Shown: positions 43,121 through 52,284 of the stretch, in pieces
How the letters are laid out: every line of letters begins with the position of its first letter
Position numbering within the stretch: the first letter of the stretch is position 1
NCBI RefSeq assembly: GCF_000721105.1
Contig: NZ_JOEV01000008.1
Coordinates: forward strand, 1 to 64,000
Reading direction: 5' to 3'
DNA length: 64,000 bases
Origin: Streptomyces cellulosae
GTDB taxonomy: Bacteria; Actinomycetota; Actinomycetes; Streptomycetales; Streptomycetaceae
Program-made: the position numbers and the translations under genes
Notes under the pieces: model-generated
Databases searched by the model: none
The model's input: the letters and a program-made list of their open reading frames with translations, nothing else
Told to the model about the DNA's origin: nothing

Positions 43121-44134
43121 TCACGGCGCCACACGTGGTGCCGTGCTCGCCCGTTCCGTCAGCCGCGGTGCCAGCAGGGTCGCCTCCGGTACGTCCGTGT
43201 CGCCGGCCAGTTTCCGCATCAGCAGCTCCACCGCCCGCTCGCCCACCTCCGCCGACGGCAGGGCGACCGAGGTGACGGGCACCCGGGCGGCCTCGGCGAG
43301 TTCGTCGGGGCAGATGGCGGTGACGGACAGGTCGCCGGGGACGCGCAGGCCGAGTTTCTCGAAGGCGTCGATCAGGGGCTCCAGCAAGGGTTCGTTGTGG
43401 ACGACGACGCCTGTCAACGCGGGCTGCTCACGCAGGAGTCGCTCGGCGACCCGGCGGGCGTCCCCCGGGCCCGCCTCGCAGGGGTGGACCGAGGACGCGA
43501 GCCCGTGCCGGTCGGCGGCGGCGGTGAAACCCTGGACCACGCGCTGGGCGAACGCGGTCTGACGGACGTAGACCTCGGGCGGTGAGCCGACGAGTGCCAC
43601 CACCTGGTGTCCGAGCTGCGCCAGATGGTCCACGCATGCCTCGCCCGCCGCCTTGAAGTCGAGGTCGATGCAGGTCAGGCCCTCGGAGGAGGCCGGGAAT
43701 CCGATCATCACCGACGGGCGTTCCAGCGCGCGCAACAGCGGCAGCCGGGGGTCGTGGAGTTGGACGTCCATCAGGATCAGCGCGTCCACCAACGCCGTGT
43801 CGGCCACCCTGCGCAGGCCCTCCTCGCCCTCCTCCTGGGTGAGGAGCAGGACGTCGTGGTCGTAGTCGCGGGCCGTCGTCACGACCGACACCGCGAACCG
43901 CATGACCACCGGGATGTGGATGCCGGCCCTCAACGGCACCACCAGCGCCAGTACGTTCGACTTGCTGCTGGCCAGCGCACGGGCGCCCGCGTGCGGACGG
44001 TAGCCCAGCTCGCGGATGGCCTCCTCCACCCGGCGCCGGGTCTCCTCCGAGATGGGACGCTTGCCGCTGAGGGCGTAGGAGACCGTGCTGGGGGAGACTC
44101 CGGCATGCCGCGCCACGTCCGTGATCTTCACCAT
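43121..44134 (-). CDS. LacI family transcriptional regulator
   Basis: A 337-residue repressor that senses a sugar. The N-terminal helix-turn-helix is VKITDVARHAGVSPSTVSYALSGKRPISEETRRRV, followed by the hinge GYRPHAGARALASSKSN and a periplasmic-binding-protein-like core. The ATG at 44134 overlaps the GH31 stop by one base (TGATG), so it is the last gene of the xyloside operon and is made with the enzyme. It most likely represses the operon from the palindromes at 49541-49580; the inducer would be an alpha-xyloside or derived sugar. Confidence 0.92.
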   Translation of the reverse strand: MVKITDVARHAGVSPSTVSYALSGKRPISEETRRRVEEAIRELGYRPHAGARALASSKSNVLALVVPLRAGIHIPVVMRFAVSVVTTARDYDHDVLLLTQEEGEEGLRRVADTALVDALILMDVQLHDPRLPLLRALERPSVMIGFPASSEGLTCIDLDFKAAGEACVDHLAQLGHQVVALVGSPPEVYVRQTAFAQRVVQGFTAAADRHGLASSVHPCEAGPGDARRVAERLLREQPALTGVVVHNEPLLEPLIDAFEKLGLRVPGDLSVTAICPDELAEAARVPVTSVALPSAEVGERAVELLMRKLAGDTDVPEATLLAPRLTERASTAPRVAP

Positions 44135-46380
44135 CAGGACCACTCCACGGACAGGAACCCGGTCCCGGCCTGTGCCCGCACCTCGCGCTCACCGGTGGCC
44201 AGCCCCCAGGGCGCCGAGGGGTCACTGCAGGACGCCCGCAGCAGATCGCCCTCGCGTACGACGGTGAAGGTCACGTCCCCGACCCGCACCGCCACCTGCT
44301 GCCCCCGCTCCAGGCCGTACGCCCGCAGGGTCACCCCGTCGGCGTGGTCGTAGTCGGGCCGGTCGTCCACCGAGCCAACCGGGATCACGGCTCCGGGGCG
44401 CACGAGCAGCGGCACGCTCGAGAAGCCGTGGTTCTCGCGCACCCAGCGCGGTCCCGTCACCGTCTTCCCGGTCACGAAGTGGGTCCAGGTGCCCTCGGGG
44501 ACGTAGTACGAGACGTCGCCGTCGTCGCTGAAGACCGGCGCGACCAGCAGGTCCGGGCCGAGCATGTACTGCCGTTCCAGGTGCGCGCACCCGGGGTCGT
44601 CCGGGAACTCCAGGACCATCGCCCGCATCACCGGCACGCCCTCGGCCTGGGCGGTGCGCGCGGCCTCGTACAGATACGGCATGAGCCGCAGCTTCAGCCG
44701 GGTGAAGTGCCGCAGCACGTCCACCGACTCCTCGTCGAACAGCCACGGCACCCGGTAGGAGGAGCTGCCGTGCAGGCGGCTGTGGGAGGACAGCAGCCCG
44801 AAGGCCACCCAGCGCTTGAACAGGGCCGCGGTCGGGGTGCCTTCGAAGCCGCCGATGTCGTGGCTCCAGAAACCGAAGCCGGACAGCCCGAGGGAGAGGC
44901 CGCCGCGCAGGGATTCCGCCATCGACTCGTACGTCGCCTCGCAGTCGCCGCCCCAGTGGACGGGGAACTTCTGGCTTCCCGTCGTCGCCGAGCGGGCGAA
45001 GACGACCGCCTCCTCCTCGCCCCGGTGCTTGCGCAGGACGTCGAAGACCGTGCGGTTGTAGAGGTACGTGTAGTAGTTGTGCATCCGCTCCGGGTCGGAG
45101 CCGTCGGACCAGGCCACGTCGAGGGGCACGCGCTCGCCGAAGTCGGTCTTGAAGCAGTCGACGCCCTGGGCGAGCAGCGCCTCCAGCTTGGAGGCGTACC
45201 ACTCGCGGGCCGCCGGGCTGGTGAAGTCGACCAGCGCCATGCCGGGCTGCCACAGGTCCCACTGCCACACGCTGCCGTCCGGCCGCTTCAGCAGGTGCCC
45301 CAGCGCCTTGCCCTCCGCGAACAGCGGGGAGCGCTGGGCGATGTACGGGTTGATCCACGCGGACACCCGCAGGCCCCGCGCGTGCAGCCGCGCCAGCATC
45401 CCTTCGGGGTCGGGGAACACCCGCGGGTCCCACCGGAAGTCGCACCAGTTGAACTCGCGCATCCAGAAGCAGTCGAAGTGGAAGACGGACAGCGGCAGTT
45501 CGCGCTCGCGCATGCCCTCGATGAAGGAGGTGACGGTCTCCTCGTCGTACGACGTGGTGAACGAGGTCGACAGCCACAGACCGAAGGACCAGGGCGGCGG
45601 GAGGGCGGGGCGGCCGGTGAGGGCGGTGTACTTGCGCAGGATGTCCTTCGGGGTCGGGCCGTAGATCACGTAGTACGTCAACTGCTGGGTCTCGGCACTG
45701 AACTGCACCCGCGAGACCACCTCCGAGCCCACCTCGAAGGCCACCTTGCCCGGGTGGTCGACGAAGACGCCGTAGCCCGCGTCCGTCAGGTAGAAGGGCA
45801 CGTTCTTGTACGCCTGCTCGGTCGCCGTGCCGCCGTCGGCGTTCCAGATGTCGACGACCTGGCCGTTCTTCACCAGGGGGCCGAAGCGTTCACCGAGGCC
45901 GTAGACGGAGGTCCCCACACCGAGGTTGAGCTGCTCGCGCAGGTAGTGCCCCGTTGCGTCCCGCATGATGCCCATGCCCTTGGTGGAGCTGGAGGTGAGG
46001 GTGCGTCCGTGGGCGAGGAAGTCGACGTGCCAGGAGCCGGTGCGGGCCACCCGGACCGACAGCGCGCCGGAGGTCAGGGTCGCGTGCTGGTCGTCGTACG
46101 ACACCTGCGGCGGGACCTCTTCCCGTCCCACCTCGAACTCCGGTCCGCGCGGCTGCTCGCCGTCGAAGTGGGTGAACGTGACGCCGATGACGTCCGGCAT
46201 CGGAGCGTGGGCGCTGATCGTCACGACCGGTCCCTTCAGCAGGTCGCCGCGGTGGCGGATGGGCTGGGTCGGCGCGTGGATCTCCAGCGTGCCGTCCTGC
46301 GCGGTGACGTCGAGCACCTCGACCGGATAGGCCGCGGTGACGCCCTCGCGCAGCAGCCAGTAGCCGTCGGTGAACTTCAT
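44134..46380 (-). CDS. yicI: GH31 alpha-xylosidase (YicI type)
   Basis: A 748-residue glycoside hydrolase of family 31, cytoplasmic (no signal peptide). It likely removes alpha-linked xylose, as in isoprimeverose from xyloglucan. The catalytic nucleophile Asp413 is in CFKTDFGERVP and the acid/base Asp508 in FWSHDIGGFE, both matching YicI. An N-terminal beta domain of about 240 residues precedes the barrel. Length fits the 770-residue YicI class. The ATG at 46380 has AAGGA upstream. It is preceded by two permeases and a binding protein and followed by LacI. Alpha-glucosidase activity cannot be excluded from sequence alone. Confidence 0.9.
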   Translation of the reverse strand: MKFTDGYWLLREGVTAAYPVEVLDVTAQDGTLEIHAPTQPIRHRGDLLKGPVVTISAHAPMPDVIGVTFTHFDGEQPRGPEFEVGREEVPPQVSYDDQHATLTSGALSVRVARTGSWHVDFLAHGRTLTSSSTKGMGIMRDATGHYLREQLNLGVGTSVYGLGERFGPLVKNGQVVDIWNADGGTATEQAYKNVPFYLTDAGYGVFVDHPGKVAFEVGSEVVSRVQFSAETQQLTYYVIYGPTPKDILRKYTALTGRPALPPPWSFGLWLSTSFTTSYDEETVTSFIEGMRERELPLSVFHFDCFWMREFNWCDFRWDPRVFPDPEGMLARLHARGLRVSAWINPYIAQRSPLFAEGKALGHLLKRPDGSVWQWDLWQPGMALVDFTSPAAREWYASKLEALLAQGVDCFKTDFGERVPLDVAWSDGSDPERMHNYYTYLYNRTVFDVLRKHRGEEEAVVFARSATTGSQKFPVHWGGDCEATYESMAESLRGGLSLGLSGFGFWSHDIGGFEGTPTAALFKRWVAFGLLSSHSRLHGSSSYRVPWLFDEESVDVLRHFTRLKLRLMPYLYEAARTAQAEGVPVMRAMVLEFPDDPGCAHLERQYMLGPDLLVAPVFSDDGDVSYYVPEGTWTHFVTGKTVTGPRWVRENHGFSSVPLLVRPGAVIPVGSVDDRPDYDHADGVTLRAYGLERGQQVAVRVGDVTFTVVREGDLLRASCSDPSAPWGLATGEREVRAQAGTGFLSVEWS

Positions 46381-46391
46381 GTGGGGAGTCC

Positions 46392-47216
46392 TTACTTCAC
46401 GGCACCTACGGCGATGCCGCGGGTGAGGGTTCGCTGGAAGAGGAGGAAGAAGACGAGGGCGGGCAGGACGCCGAGGAGGGCTGCCGCGTTGGTCATCGTG
46501 GCGTCCATCAGGCGCTGGCCCTGCAGGACGCCGAGGGCCACCGACACGGTCTGGTTGTCGTTGGAGATCAGCATGACCAGGGGGAGCAGGAACTCGTTCC
46601 AGGTCCAGATGAAGAAGAAGACCAGGAGCACGCCGAGGGTGGGGCGGCTGACGGGGACCACGATCCGCCACAGCACCTGCCACTTGTTCGCCCCGTCGAT
46701 CCGGGCGGCCTCGATGATCTCGCGGGGGAACTGGCCGAGGACGGAGGAGAGGAGGTAGGTGCCGAACGCCGCCTGGATCACGGTGAAGACGATGATCACG
46801 CTGAGCCGGGTGTCGTAGAGGCCGGCCTCCTTGCTCAGGTAGTAGATCGGGTAGACCAGCGCCTCCTGCGGCAGCATGTTCGCGAGGACGAAGAAGGCGA
46901 GGACCCAGGTGCGGCCCTTGACGCGGCCGACACCGATCGCATAGGCGTTCAGGACCGACAGGACCACCGCCAGGACCGCCACCGCGCCGCTGATCAGCAC
47001 CGAGTTGACGAGCTTCTGGCCGAAGTCGACGCGCTGCCAGAAGTCCTTGACGCCGTCGAGGTAGAGGCCCTCCGGGAGGCTGAGGGGGCCGTTCTGGGCG
47101 TACTCCGCGGGGGACTTGAACGCGTTGACCACGACGATCGCGAACGGGACGACCATGAAGAGGGCGGCGATGCACAGGGCCACCAGGACCGGGTAGCGGC
47201 GGAGCGCGGTCGTCAT
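46392..47216 (-). CDS. sugar ABC transporter permease (MalG type)
   Basis: A 274-residue inner-membrane permease with six membrane segments and the EAA loop EIIEAARIDGANKWQVLWRIVVPV. The end TRGIAVGAVK is typical of MalG-like proteins. The ATG at 47216 overlaps the preceding permease stop by four bases (ATGA), and GH31 starts eleven bases downstream. It imports the substrate of the GH31 enzyme with the partner permease. The operon has no ATPase gene, so a shared MsiK-type ATPase is likely. Confidence 0.93.
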   Translation of the reverse strand: MTTALRRYPVLVALCIAALFMVVPFAIVVVNAFKSPAEYAQNGPLSLPEGLYLDGVKDFWQRVDFGQKLVNSVLISGAVAVLAVVLSVLNAYAIGVGRVKGRTWVLAFFVLANMLPQEALVYPIYYLSKEAGLYDTRLSVIIVFTVIQAAFGTYLLSSVLGQFPREIIEAARIDGANKWQVLWRIVVPVSRPTLGVLLVFFFIWTWNEFLLPLVMLISNDNQTVSVALGVLQGQRLMDATMTNAAALLGVLPALVFFLLFQRTLTRGIAVGAVK

Positions 47217-48181
47217 GCGCGGATCCCTTCCTCGGCGTCCTCGGCCCGGGTCTGGAACTTCAGGCCGACCAGGGAGAGCGCGAGGATGATCACGGTGAGC
47301 ACTGTGGAGATCGCGGCGCCGTAGCCGACCTGCGTCTTCTCGAAGAACGTGGTGAAGGAGAAGTAGGAGGGCACGTTCGTCGCGCCGCCCGGACCGCCCT
47401 TCGTCAGCACGTACACCGCGCCGAACACCTTGAGCGCGGCGATCGAGCACCAGGTCAGGACGACGTAGATCTCCGGGCGGATCTGCGGCAGCGTGATGTG
47501 CCAGAAGCGGCGCCACCAGCCGGCGCCGTCCAGCTCGGCCGCCTCGTACAGCTGGGGATCGACGCGTTGCAGGCCCGCCATGAACACGACCAGCGGGAAG
47601 CCGAGCTGGACCCAGACCATCACGCCCATCACGCTGTACAGCGCGAGGTCGGGGTCGCCGAGCCAGTCCTGCTGCCAGGACGACAGGCCGACGGACTTCA
47701 GGAGTTCGTTGAGCGTGCCGTTGTCCGGGGCGAGGATCCAGCTCCAGACGATGCCGGCGACCGCGATCGGCAGCACCTGGGGGAGGTAGAAGCAGGCGCG
47801 CAGGACCGCCGCCCACCTGGCCCCGACGTGCTTGCCGACGTAGTCGAACAGGGCGGCGGCCAGGACCAGGCCGATCACCGTCGGCAGGGCCGCCATCGCG
47901 ACCACCATGAAGAGGCTGTGCCGGAAGGACTCCCAGAACTCGGAGTCGTCCATCAGTTCGCGGTAGTTGGCGAGCCCGGTCCAGTCGGGGGTGCCCACGC
48001 CCTGCCAGTCGGTGAAGCTCACGCCCGTGTTCATCAGGAACGGGACGACGATCACGGCGAGGAAGGCGAGGACCCCGGGGAGCAGGAACAGGGCGTAGGA
48101 GTCGCGGGGGCGGCGGCGCGGGCGGCCGGGGTGGTCCTGCTTGCCGGTGACCCGCCCGCCGCGTTCGACGGTGACCGTCAT
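47213..48181 (-). CDS. sugar ABC transporter permease (MalF type)
   Basis: A 322-residue permease with six membrane segments. The EAA loop reads QLYEAAELDGAGWWRRFWHITLPQI, with some change from the usual EAAxxDG order. The N terminus is long and basic. Unlike the permease at 20030-21385 it has no large outer loop. The ATG at 48181 overlaps the binding-protein stop by four bases. It works with the MalG-type partner for alpha-xyloside uptake. Confidence 0.93.
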   Translation of the reverse strand: MTVTVERGGRVTGKQDHPGRPRRRPRDSYALFLLPGVLAFLAVIVVPFLMNTGVSFTDWQGVGTPDWTGLANYRELMDDSEFWESFRHSLFMVVAMAALPTVIGLVLAAALFDYVGKHVGARWAAVLRACFYLPQVLPIAVAGIVWSWILAPDNGTLNELLKSVGLSSWQQDWLGDPDLALYSVMGVMVWVQLGFPLVVFMAGLQRVDPQLYEAAELDGAGWWRRFWHITLPQIRPEIYVVLTWCSIAALKVFGAVYVLTKGGPGGATNVPSYFSFTTFFEKTQVGYGAAISTVLTVIILALSLVGLKFQTRAEDAEEGIRA

Positions 48182-49491
48182 TGCTTCGGCGCGTCCTTGT
48201 CGTACGCCTTCTGCAACGCGTCCAGGTAGTCGTCCGGTTTCGAGCTGCCCGTGAGCAGCTTCTGGGTCTCGGAGACGAGGACGTCGTAGAAGCCGGCGAC
48301 CGGCCAGTCCGGGTAGAAGGCCAGGCCGTCGCGCTGGGAGAGGGTGTTGAAGTTGTCGATGAGGGTTTTGGCCTTGGGCTCGGTGACGGCGCTCGCGTCC
48401 GCCGCGACCGGGACGCCGCCCTTGTTGCCGAGCAGGTTCTGGATCTTCTTCGACAGGGTGATGTCGATGAAGTCGTAGGCGAGGTCCTTGTTCTTGGCCC
48501 CCTTGGGGACGACCCACAGGTTGCCGCCGGAGCCGAGGGTGAGGTTCGAGCCGGGCCACAGGGAGGTGTCCCAGTCGAACGTCGCCTCGTCCTCGAAGCG
48601 GCCGTACCACCAGCTGCCGGAGAACAGGATCGGTGACTTGCCCTGGAGGAAGGAGACGCCGGTCTGCTCGGCGTTCGCGCCGGTGGACGACTTGCCGAGG
48701 TAGCCCTTCTTCACCCAGTCGGCGAAGGTCTCGGCGGCGTACGTCCAGGCGGCGTCGTGGAAGTCGACCTTGCCCTTGTACAGCTCGAACGCGTCCACCC
48801 AGGCGCGGTCCGCCTTCGACAGCGCCAGCTGGTAGAGGTACTGCTGGGCCGGGTACTCGGCGCCGCCGTTGGCGAGCGGGGTGACGCCCTTCGCGGCGAA
48901 CTTGTCCATCGCGGCGGTCAGTTCGTCGAACGTCTTCGGCTCGGGGATCCTGTACTTGGCGAACAGGTCCTTGTTGTAGAACACCATCGTGTACTCGGCG
49001 TAGTTGGGCACGCCGTACCACTTGCCGGAGCCCATCACGCCGTCGGTGTCGTAGACGCTGGTGGTACGGACGCCCGCGCTCAGCTTCTTGTCCCAGCCGC
49101 GCTTGATCGCTTCCGGGGTGAGATCCGTGAGGAGCCCTTGCTTGGAGAGCAGACCCGCCGTCGCGTTGCCCTTGTTGTACTCCATGAGGTCGGGTGCGTC
49201 CGAGGAGTTGAGGACCATCTGCGCGGTCTTCTGCATCTGCGCGAAGCTCTTCTCCTCGTACTCCACCTTCACGCCCGGATGCTTGGCCTCGAACTCCTTG
49301 ATGGCCTCGTTCCAGGCCTGCCCCATCGCGCTGTTGGGGGCCTCGTAGTGCCAGAGCTTCAACGTCTTTCCGTCGGAGGAGCCGCTCTCCGAGCCACCGC
49401 AGGCGGTCAGGAGCAGGGCTCCGCTCAGGGCCGCGGCGGCTAAGGCGGTCACACGCCGTCGTGCCGCCTTACGCCCTCGTGCCGTCAACAT
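48178..49491 (-). CDS. sugar-binding lipoprotein of the xyloside operon, TTA codon
   Basis: A 437-residue extracellular solute-binding protein. The signal peptide has a basic start and ends in the lipobox LLTACG (Cys near residue 31). Features include LKLWHYEAPNSAMGQAWNEA and VPNYAEYTMVFYNKDLF. The ATG at 49491 follows GGGAGG six bases upstream. Codon 17 (49441-49443, in VTALAA) is TTA, so synthesis of the first and probably most abundant component of the operon depends on bldA tRNA. It is coupled by ATGA to the permease. Ligand is unknown; an alpha-xylosyl oligosaccharide is inferred from GH31. Confidence 0.92.
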   Translation of the reverse strand: MLTARGRKAARRRVTALAAAALSGALLLTACGGSESGSSDGKTLKLWHYEAPNSAMGQAWNEAIKEFEAKHPGVKVEYEEKSFAQMQKTAQMVLNSSDAPDLMEYNKGNATAGLLSKQGLLTDLTPEAIKRGWDKKLSAGVRTTSVYDTDGVMGSGKWYGVPNYAEYTMVFYNKDLFAKYRIPEPKTFDELTAAMDKFAAKGVTPLANGGAEYPAQQYLYQLALSKADRAWVDAFELYKGKVDFHDAAWTYAAETFADWVKKGYLGKSSTGANAEQTGVSFLQGKSPILFSGSWWYGRFEDEATFDWDTSLWPGSNLTLGSGGNLWVVPKGAKNKDLAYDFIDITLSKKIQNLLGNKGGVPVAADASAVTEPKAKTLIDNFNTLSQRDGLAFYPDWPVAGFYDVLVSETQKLLTGSSKPDDYLDALQKAYDKDAPKQ

Positions 49492-49540
49492 CCAGTGCCT
49501 CCCAGGGAGTCGGCTGGGTATTCCGGCGTCACGTCGGGTT

Positions 49541-49645
49541 CATCGAATCGATTCGATGCGTGACGTCGAAGCGCTTCGACGGGCGAAGGTATGTGGCGGC
49601 TTTGAGAGCGTCAATGGGTAGCACAGAATCGCGCGGAAGCGATTC
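49541..49645. promoter_or_regulatory. LacI-type operator palindromes of the xyloside operon
   Basis: Two perfect palindromes lie upstream of the binding-protein gene: CATCGAATCGATTCGATG at 49541-49558 and GTCGAAGCGCTTCGAC at 49565-49580, their centres 23 bases apart. A looser inverted repeat, GAATCG and CGATTC with eight bases between, lies at 49626-49645 close to the MFS gene stop. The CGAA-CG-TTCG pattern is typical of LacI-family operators, and a LacI gene ends the operon. Confidence 0.75.
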
Positions 49646-49667
49646 GACAGTTCGAGTTCGGGGAAGC

Positions 49668-51005
49668 CTACCGGGCCGGACGCGGGGAGCGGTTCCACCG
49701 GCGGGACGAGGCGAGCGCGATCATCAGCGCCACCGCGGCCGCCGCGACCGGCACGCCGTACCCCGCCGTGGCGGAGGCGTGCTCGGCGAGTCGGCCGCCG
49801 AGGGCGCTGCCGACGGCGATCCCGCCGAGCAGGCCGGTCACCGCGAGGGTCATGCCCTCGTTGACCCGGCCCTCGGGTGTGCGTTCCTGGACCAGGGTCA
49901 TACCGGTGACCATCGTCGGCGCGGTCGCCATCCCGGCGACCAGCAGCGAACCCGCCAGCAGCCACAGGGAGCCGGTCAGGGACGCGGCGAGCAGCGGCAG
50001 CGTCAGCAGCGCGGTCATCGCGGCGATGCACCAGAGGTACCGCTCCCGCGCCGGACCGGCGGGCTTCACCGCCCCGTACAGCAGCCCCGCCGCACACGAA
50101 CCGGCCGCCTGGAGACCGAGCACCGCCCCGGCTGCCGAGGGGTGGCCCTTCGCGTCCGCGAAGGCGATCGTGACGACCTCCATCGCTCCGAACACCATGC
50201 CCATGGCCAGGCAGACGGCGAGCAGCGGCGGTATGCCGGGCGCGTGGAGGAGGGATGCGGTCGTGCGCCCGGCCCGCTCGTCGGCCGGAGGCTCGGTGGA
50301 GCGCTGGGCGACGAACAGCAGCATGCCCGTGACCAGCAGGACGACCCCGGCGAGCGTGCCCGCCTCCGGGAAGAACGTGCCGCACAGGAAGGCGGCGAGC
50401 ACCGGTCCCAGCATGAAGCACAGCTCGTCCACGGCCTGCTCGAACGAGTTCGCGGTGTGCAGGGCCCTGGGGTCACCCCTGAGCAGATGCGCCCAGCGGG
50501 CCCGGGACATGCCGCCGAGGTTGGGGGTCGTCGCGGTGGCCGCGTAGCAGGCGAACAGGGTCCAGGCGGGCGCGTCAGCGCGTACGCACAGCAGCAGCGC
50601 GAGCGAGCCCAGCGCCGCGAGCAGGGTCGCGGGTACGGCGACCCGGGCCTGCCCGTACCGGTCGACGAGCCGCGCGGTCCACGGGGCGACCAGCGCGGTC
50701 GCCGTGAGCCCGGTCGCGGTGACGGCACCGGCGAGGGCGTACGACCCCCGCGTACCGGCGATCATGACGACCGCGCTCACGCTGAACATGCCCATGGGCA
50801 GGCGGGCCAGCAGGTTCCCGGCGGTGAAGGCGCGGGTGCCGGGGACGGTGAAAAGGCCGCGGTAGGGGCCCGGCGGGCGGTTCCTGGCGTCGGGGCGGGT
50901 TTTCGTGCGGGGGCGGATTCTCGTCCGGGGGTTGAGGTCGATCGCGACCAGGCTGTCAGCGGTGACGGTGTACAACGTCGGCTTGCGCGGGGTGGGTTGC
51001 GGCAT
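49668..51005 (-). CDS. MFS transporter
   Basis: A 445-residue major-facilitator protein with about twelve membrane segments, probably an exporter given its similarity to drug-efflux-type members. The signature between segments 2 and 3 is ARLVDRYGQARVAV. A basic N-terminal region of about 50 residues precedes the first segment. It is divergent from a LysR regulator with 83 bases between, so it is probably LysR-controlled. The substrate is unknown. The stop lies only 23 bases from the xyloside operon operator region. Confidence 0.88.
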   Translation of the reverse strand: MPQPTPRKPTLYTVTADSLVAIDLNPRTRIRPRTKTRPDARNRPPGPYRGLFTVPGTRAFTAGNLLARLPMGMFSVSAVVMIAGTRGSYALAGAVTATGLTATALVAPWTARLVDRYGQARVAVPATLLAALGSLALLLCVRADAPAWTLFACYAATATTPNLGGMSRARWAHLLRGDPRALHTANSFEQAVDELCFMLGPVLAAFLCGTFFPEAGTLAGVVLLVTGMLLFVAQRSTEPPADERAGRTTASLLHAPGIPPLLAVCLAMGMVFGAMEVVTIAFADAKGHPSAAGAVLGLQAAGSCAAGLLYGAVKPAGPARERYLWCIAAMTALLTLPLLAASLTGSLWLLAGSLLVAGMATAPTMVTGMTLVQERTPEGRVNEGMTLAVTGLLGGIAVGSALGGRLAEHASATAGYGVPVAAAAVALMIALASSRRWNRSPRPAR

Positions 51006-51076
51006 GCGGTAACCGTGGCCCGTACCCGATCAAGAGGTCCAACACCTCCTCGGAACCCATTGACGCAATTCTGTTG

Positions 51077-51082
51077 TAAGTT
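51077..51082 (+). promoter_or_regulatory. candidate -10 of the LysR gene, leaderless
   Basis: TAAGTT ends six bases before the ATG at 51089, and no ribosome site precedes the ATG, consistent with a leaderless transcript. Any LysR binding site should lie in 51006-51076. Confidence 0.35.
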
Positions 51083-51088
51083 CCCCCG

Positions 51089-52063
51089 ATGCCCGCCACC
51101 GGCCATCACCTCGACCCACGTCTCCTGCGCGCCTTCCTCGCCGTCGCCGAGGAGCTGCACTTCACCCGCGCCGCCGCCCGCCTCTATGTCGCCCAGCAGG
51201 CGCTCAGCCGGGACATACGGCGGCTGGAGCGGGAGTTGGGGGCCGAGCTGTTCGTGCGGACCACCCGGCAGGTGACGCTCACCGCCGACGGTGAGCGGCT
51301 GGTGCCGTACGCGCGCCGCGTGCTGGCCGCCCAGGAGGAACTGCTCGCCGCGTTCGGGCAGGCCCGGCCGCTGCTGGTGGACCTGAACTCGCCGGGCCTG
51401 GTCACCGGCCGCCGGGTGCTGCACCGGGCCCGGGAACTCGCGCCCGACCACGAGCTGATGGCCCGCTACGAGAGCGGCCTGACCGGCGCGGCGAGCGAGG
51501 TGCTCGCGGGCCGCCTCGACGCGTCCTTCGGCCGGTTCGCCGGCCTGGCCCCCGCGCTGCGGGCGGGCCTCGGCCACCAGCCCGTCCGTCTGGAGCCCAT
51601 GGCGGTCGTGCTGCCCGAGGACCACCGGCTGGCGGCGCTGGACGCGGTGCCCCTGGACGAGCTGGCGGGCGAGGCCGTGTACGCGGGGGCCGGAAATCCC
51701 CGTACGCCGGAGTGGACCGACCTGGCGCGGCAGTTGTTCGAGGGGCGGGGGATCGAGGTTGCTCCCGCCGGGCCGCTGGCCGTCGGCGAGGAGGAGTTCC
51801 AGCGGGTCATGGCCAAGTGGCGGAACCCGATCCTCGTCGTGGTGGGTTTTCCGGGCATGCCGAACACGGTGCTGCGCCCGCTGGTCGACCCGGTCCCCCT
51901 GTCGCCCGTGTCCCTGGTGTGGCGCAAGGGACTGGTACACCCCGGGATCGACGCGCTCCGACGGGCGGCGGCCGAGCTCTCGGCGACCGAGGGATGGCTG
52001 CGCAGGCCCGCGGGGGCATGGGTCCCGGACTCGGACATCGCGATGATGAATGCCCATGTTTGA
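51089..52063 (+). CDS. LysR family transcriptional regulator
   Basis: A 324-residue LysR-type regulator. The N-terminal helix-turn-helix is LRAFLAVAEELHFTRAAARLYVAQQALSRDIRRLERELGAELF. The effector domain begins near residue 90, and its ligand is unknown. It is divergent from the MFS gene, its likely target. The last codons (NAHV and stop) fall inside the left copy of the hairpin repeat at 52049-52083, so that repeat has become part of the reading frame. Confidence 0.92.
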   Translation: MPATGHHLDPRLLRAFLAVAEELHFTRAAARLYVAQQALSRDIRRLERELGAELFVRTTRQVTLTADGERLVPYARRVLAAQEELLAAFGQARPLLVDLNSPGLVTGRRVLHRARELAPDHELMARYESGLTGAASEVLAGRLDASFGRFAGLAPALRAGLGHQPVRLEPMAVVLPEDHRLAALDAVPLDELAGEAVYAGAGNPRTPEWTDLARQLFEGRGIEVAPAGPLAVGEEEFQRVMAKWRNPILVVVGFPGMPNTVLRPLVDPVPLSPVSLVWRKGLVHPGIDALRRAAAELSATEGWLRRPAGAWVPDSDIAMMNAHV

Positions 52064-52156
52064 TGTGGGGGCGCCATATAACGCACGGAAGCAGTGGGTT
52101 CGTAGCCTGAACTGCGACGATAAATGTCCGTGTTTGATATACGGACACCATATAAC
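52049..52156. repeat. two diverged copies of a hairpin element
   Basis: Two related copies lie at about 52049-52083 and 52122-52156, 73 bases apart. Both share the loop GTTTGAT and the flank CCATATAAC(G/C)CACGGA. In the right copy TGTCCGT (52122) pairs perfectly with ACGGACA. In the left copy TGCCCAT pairs less well with GGGGGCG. Arms differ between copies while pairing is partly kept. Confidence 0.7.
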
Positions 52157-52284
52157 CCACGGACGCACTACGTTCGCGGCCCGAGCACATCTTGGCAAGA
52201 GGGGGCGCTCGGACCGGGTGGGGGCTCGGTCCGTTCGACGATCGCTCGGAGTCGTGCGCGCACCCGGAACGTTCCCGTGGGGGG

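Noticed and set aside
52123..52160. Promoter formed by TTGATA and TATAAC in the right hairpin copy
   Set aside because: The two hexamers are only 11 bases apart, too close for a normal sigma-70-type promoter.
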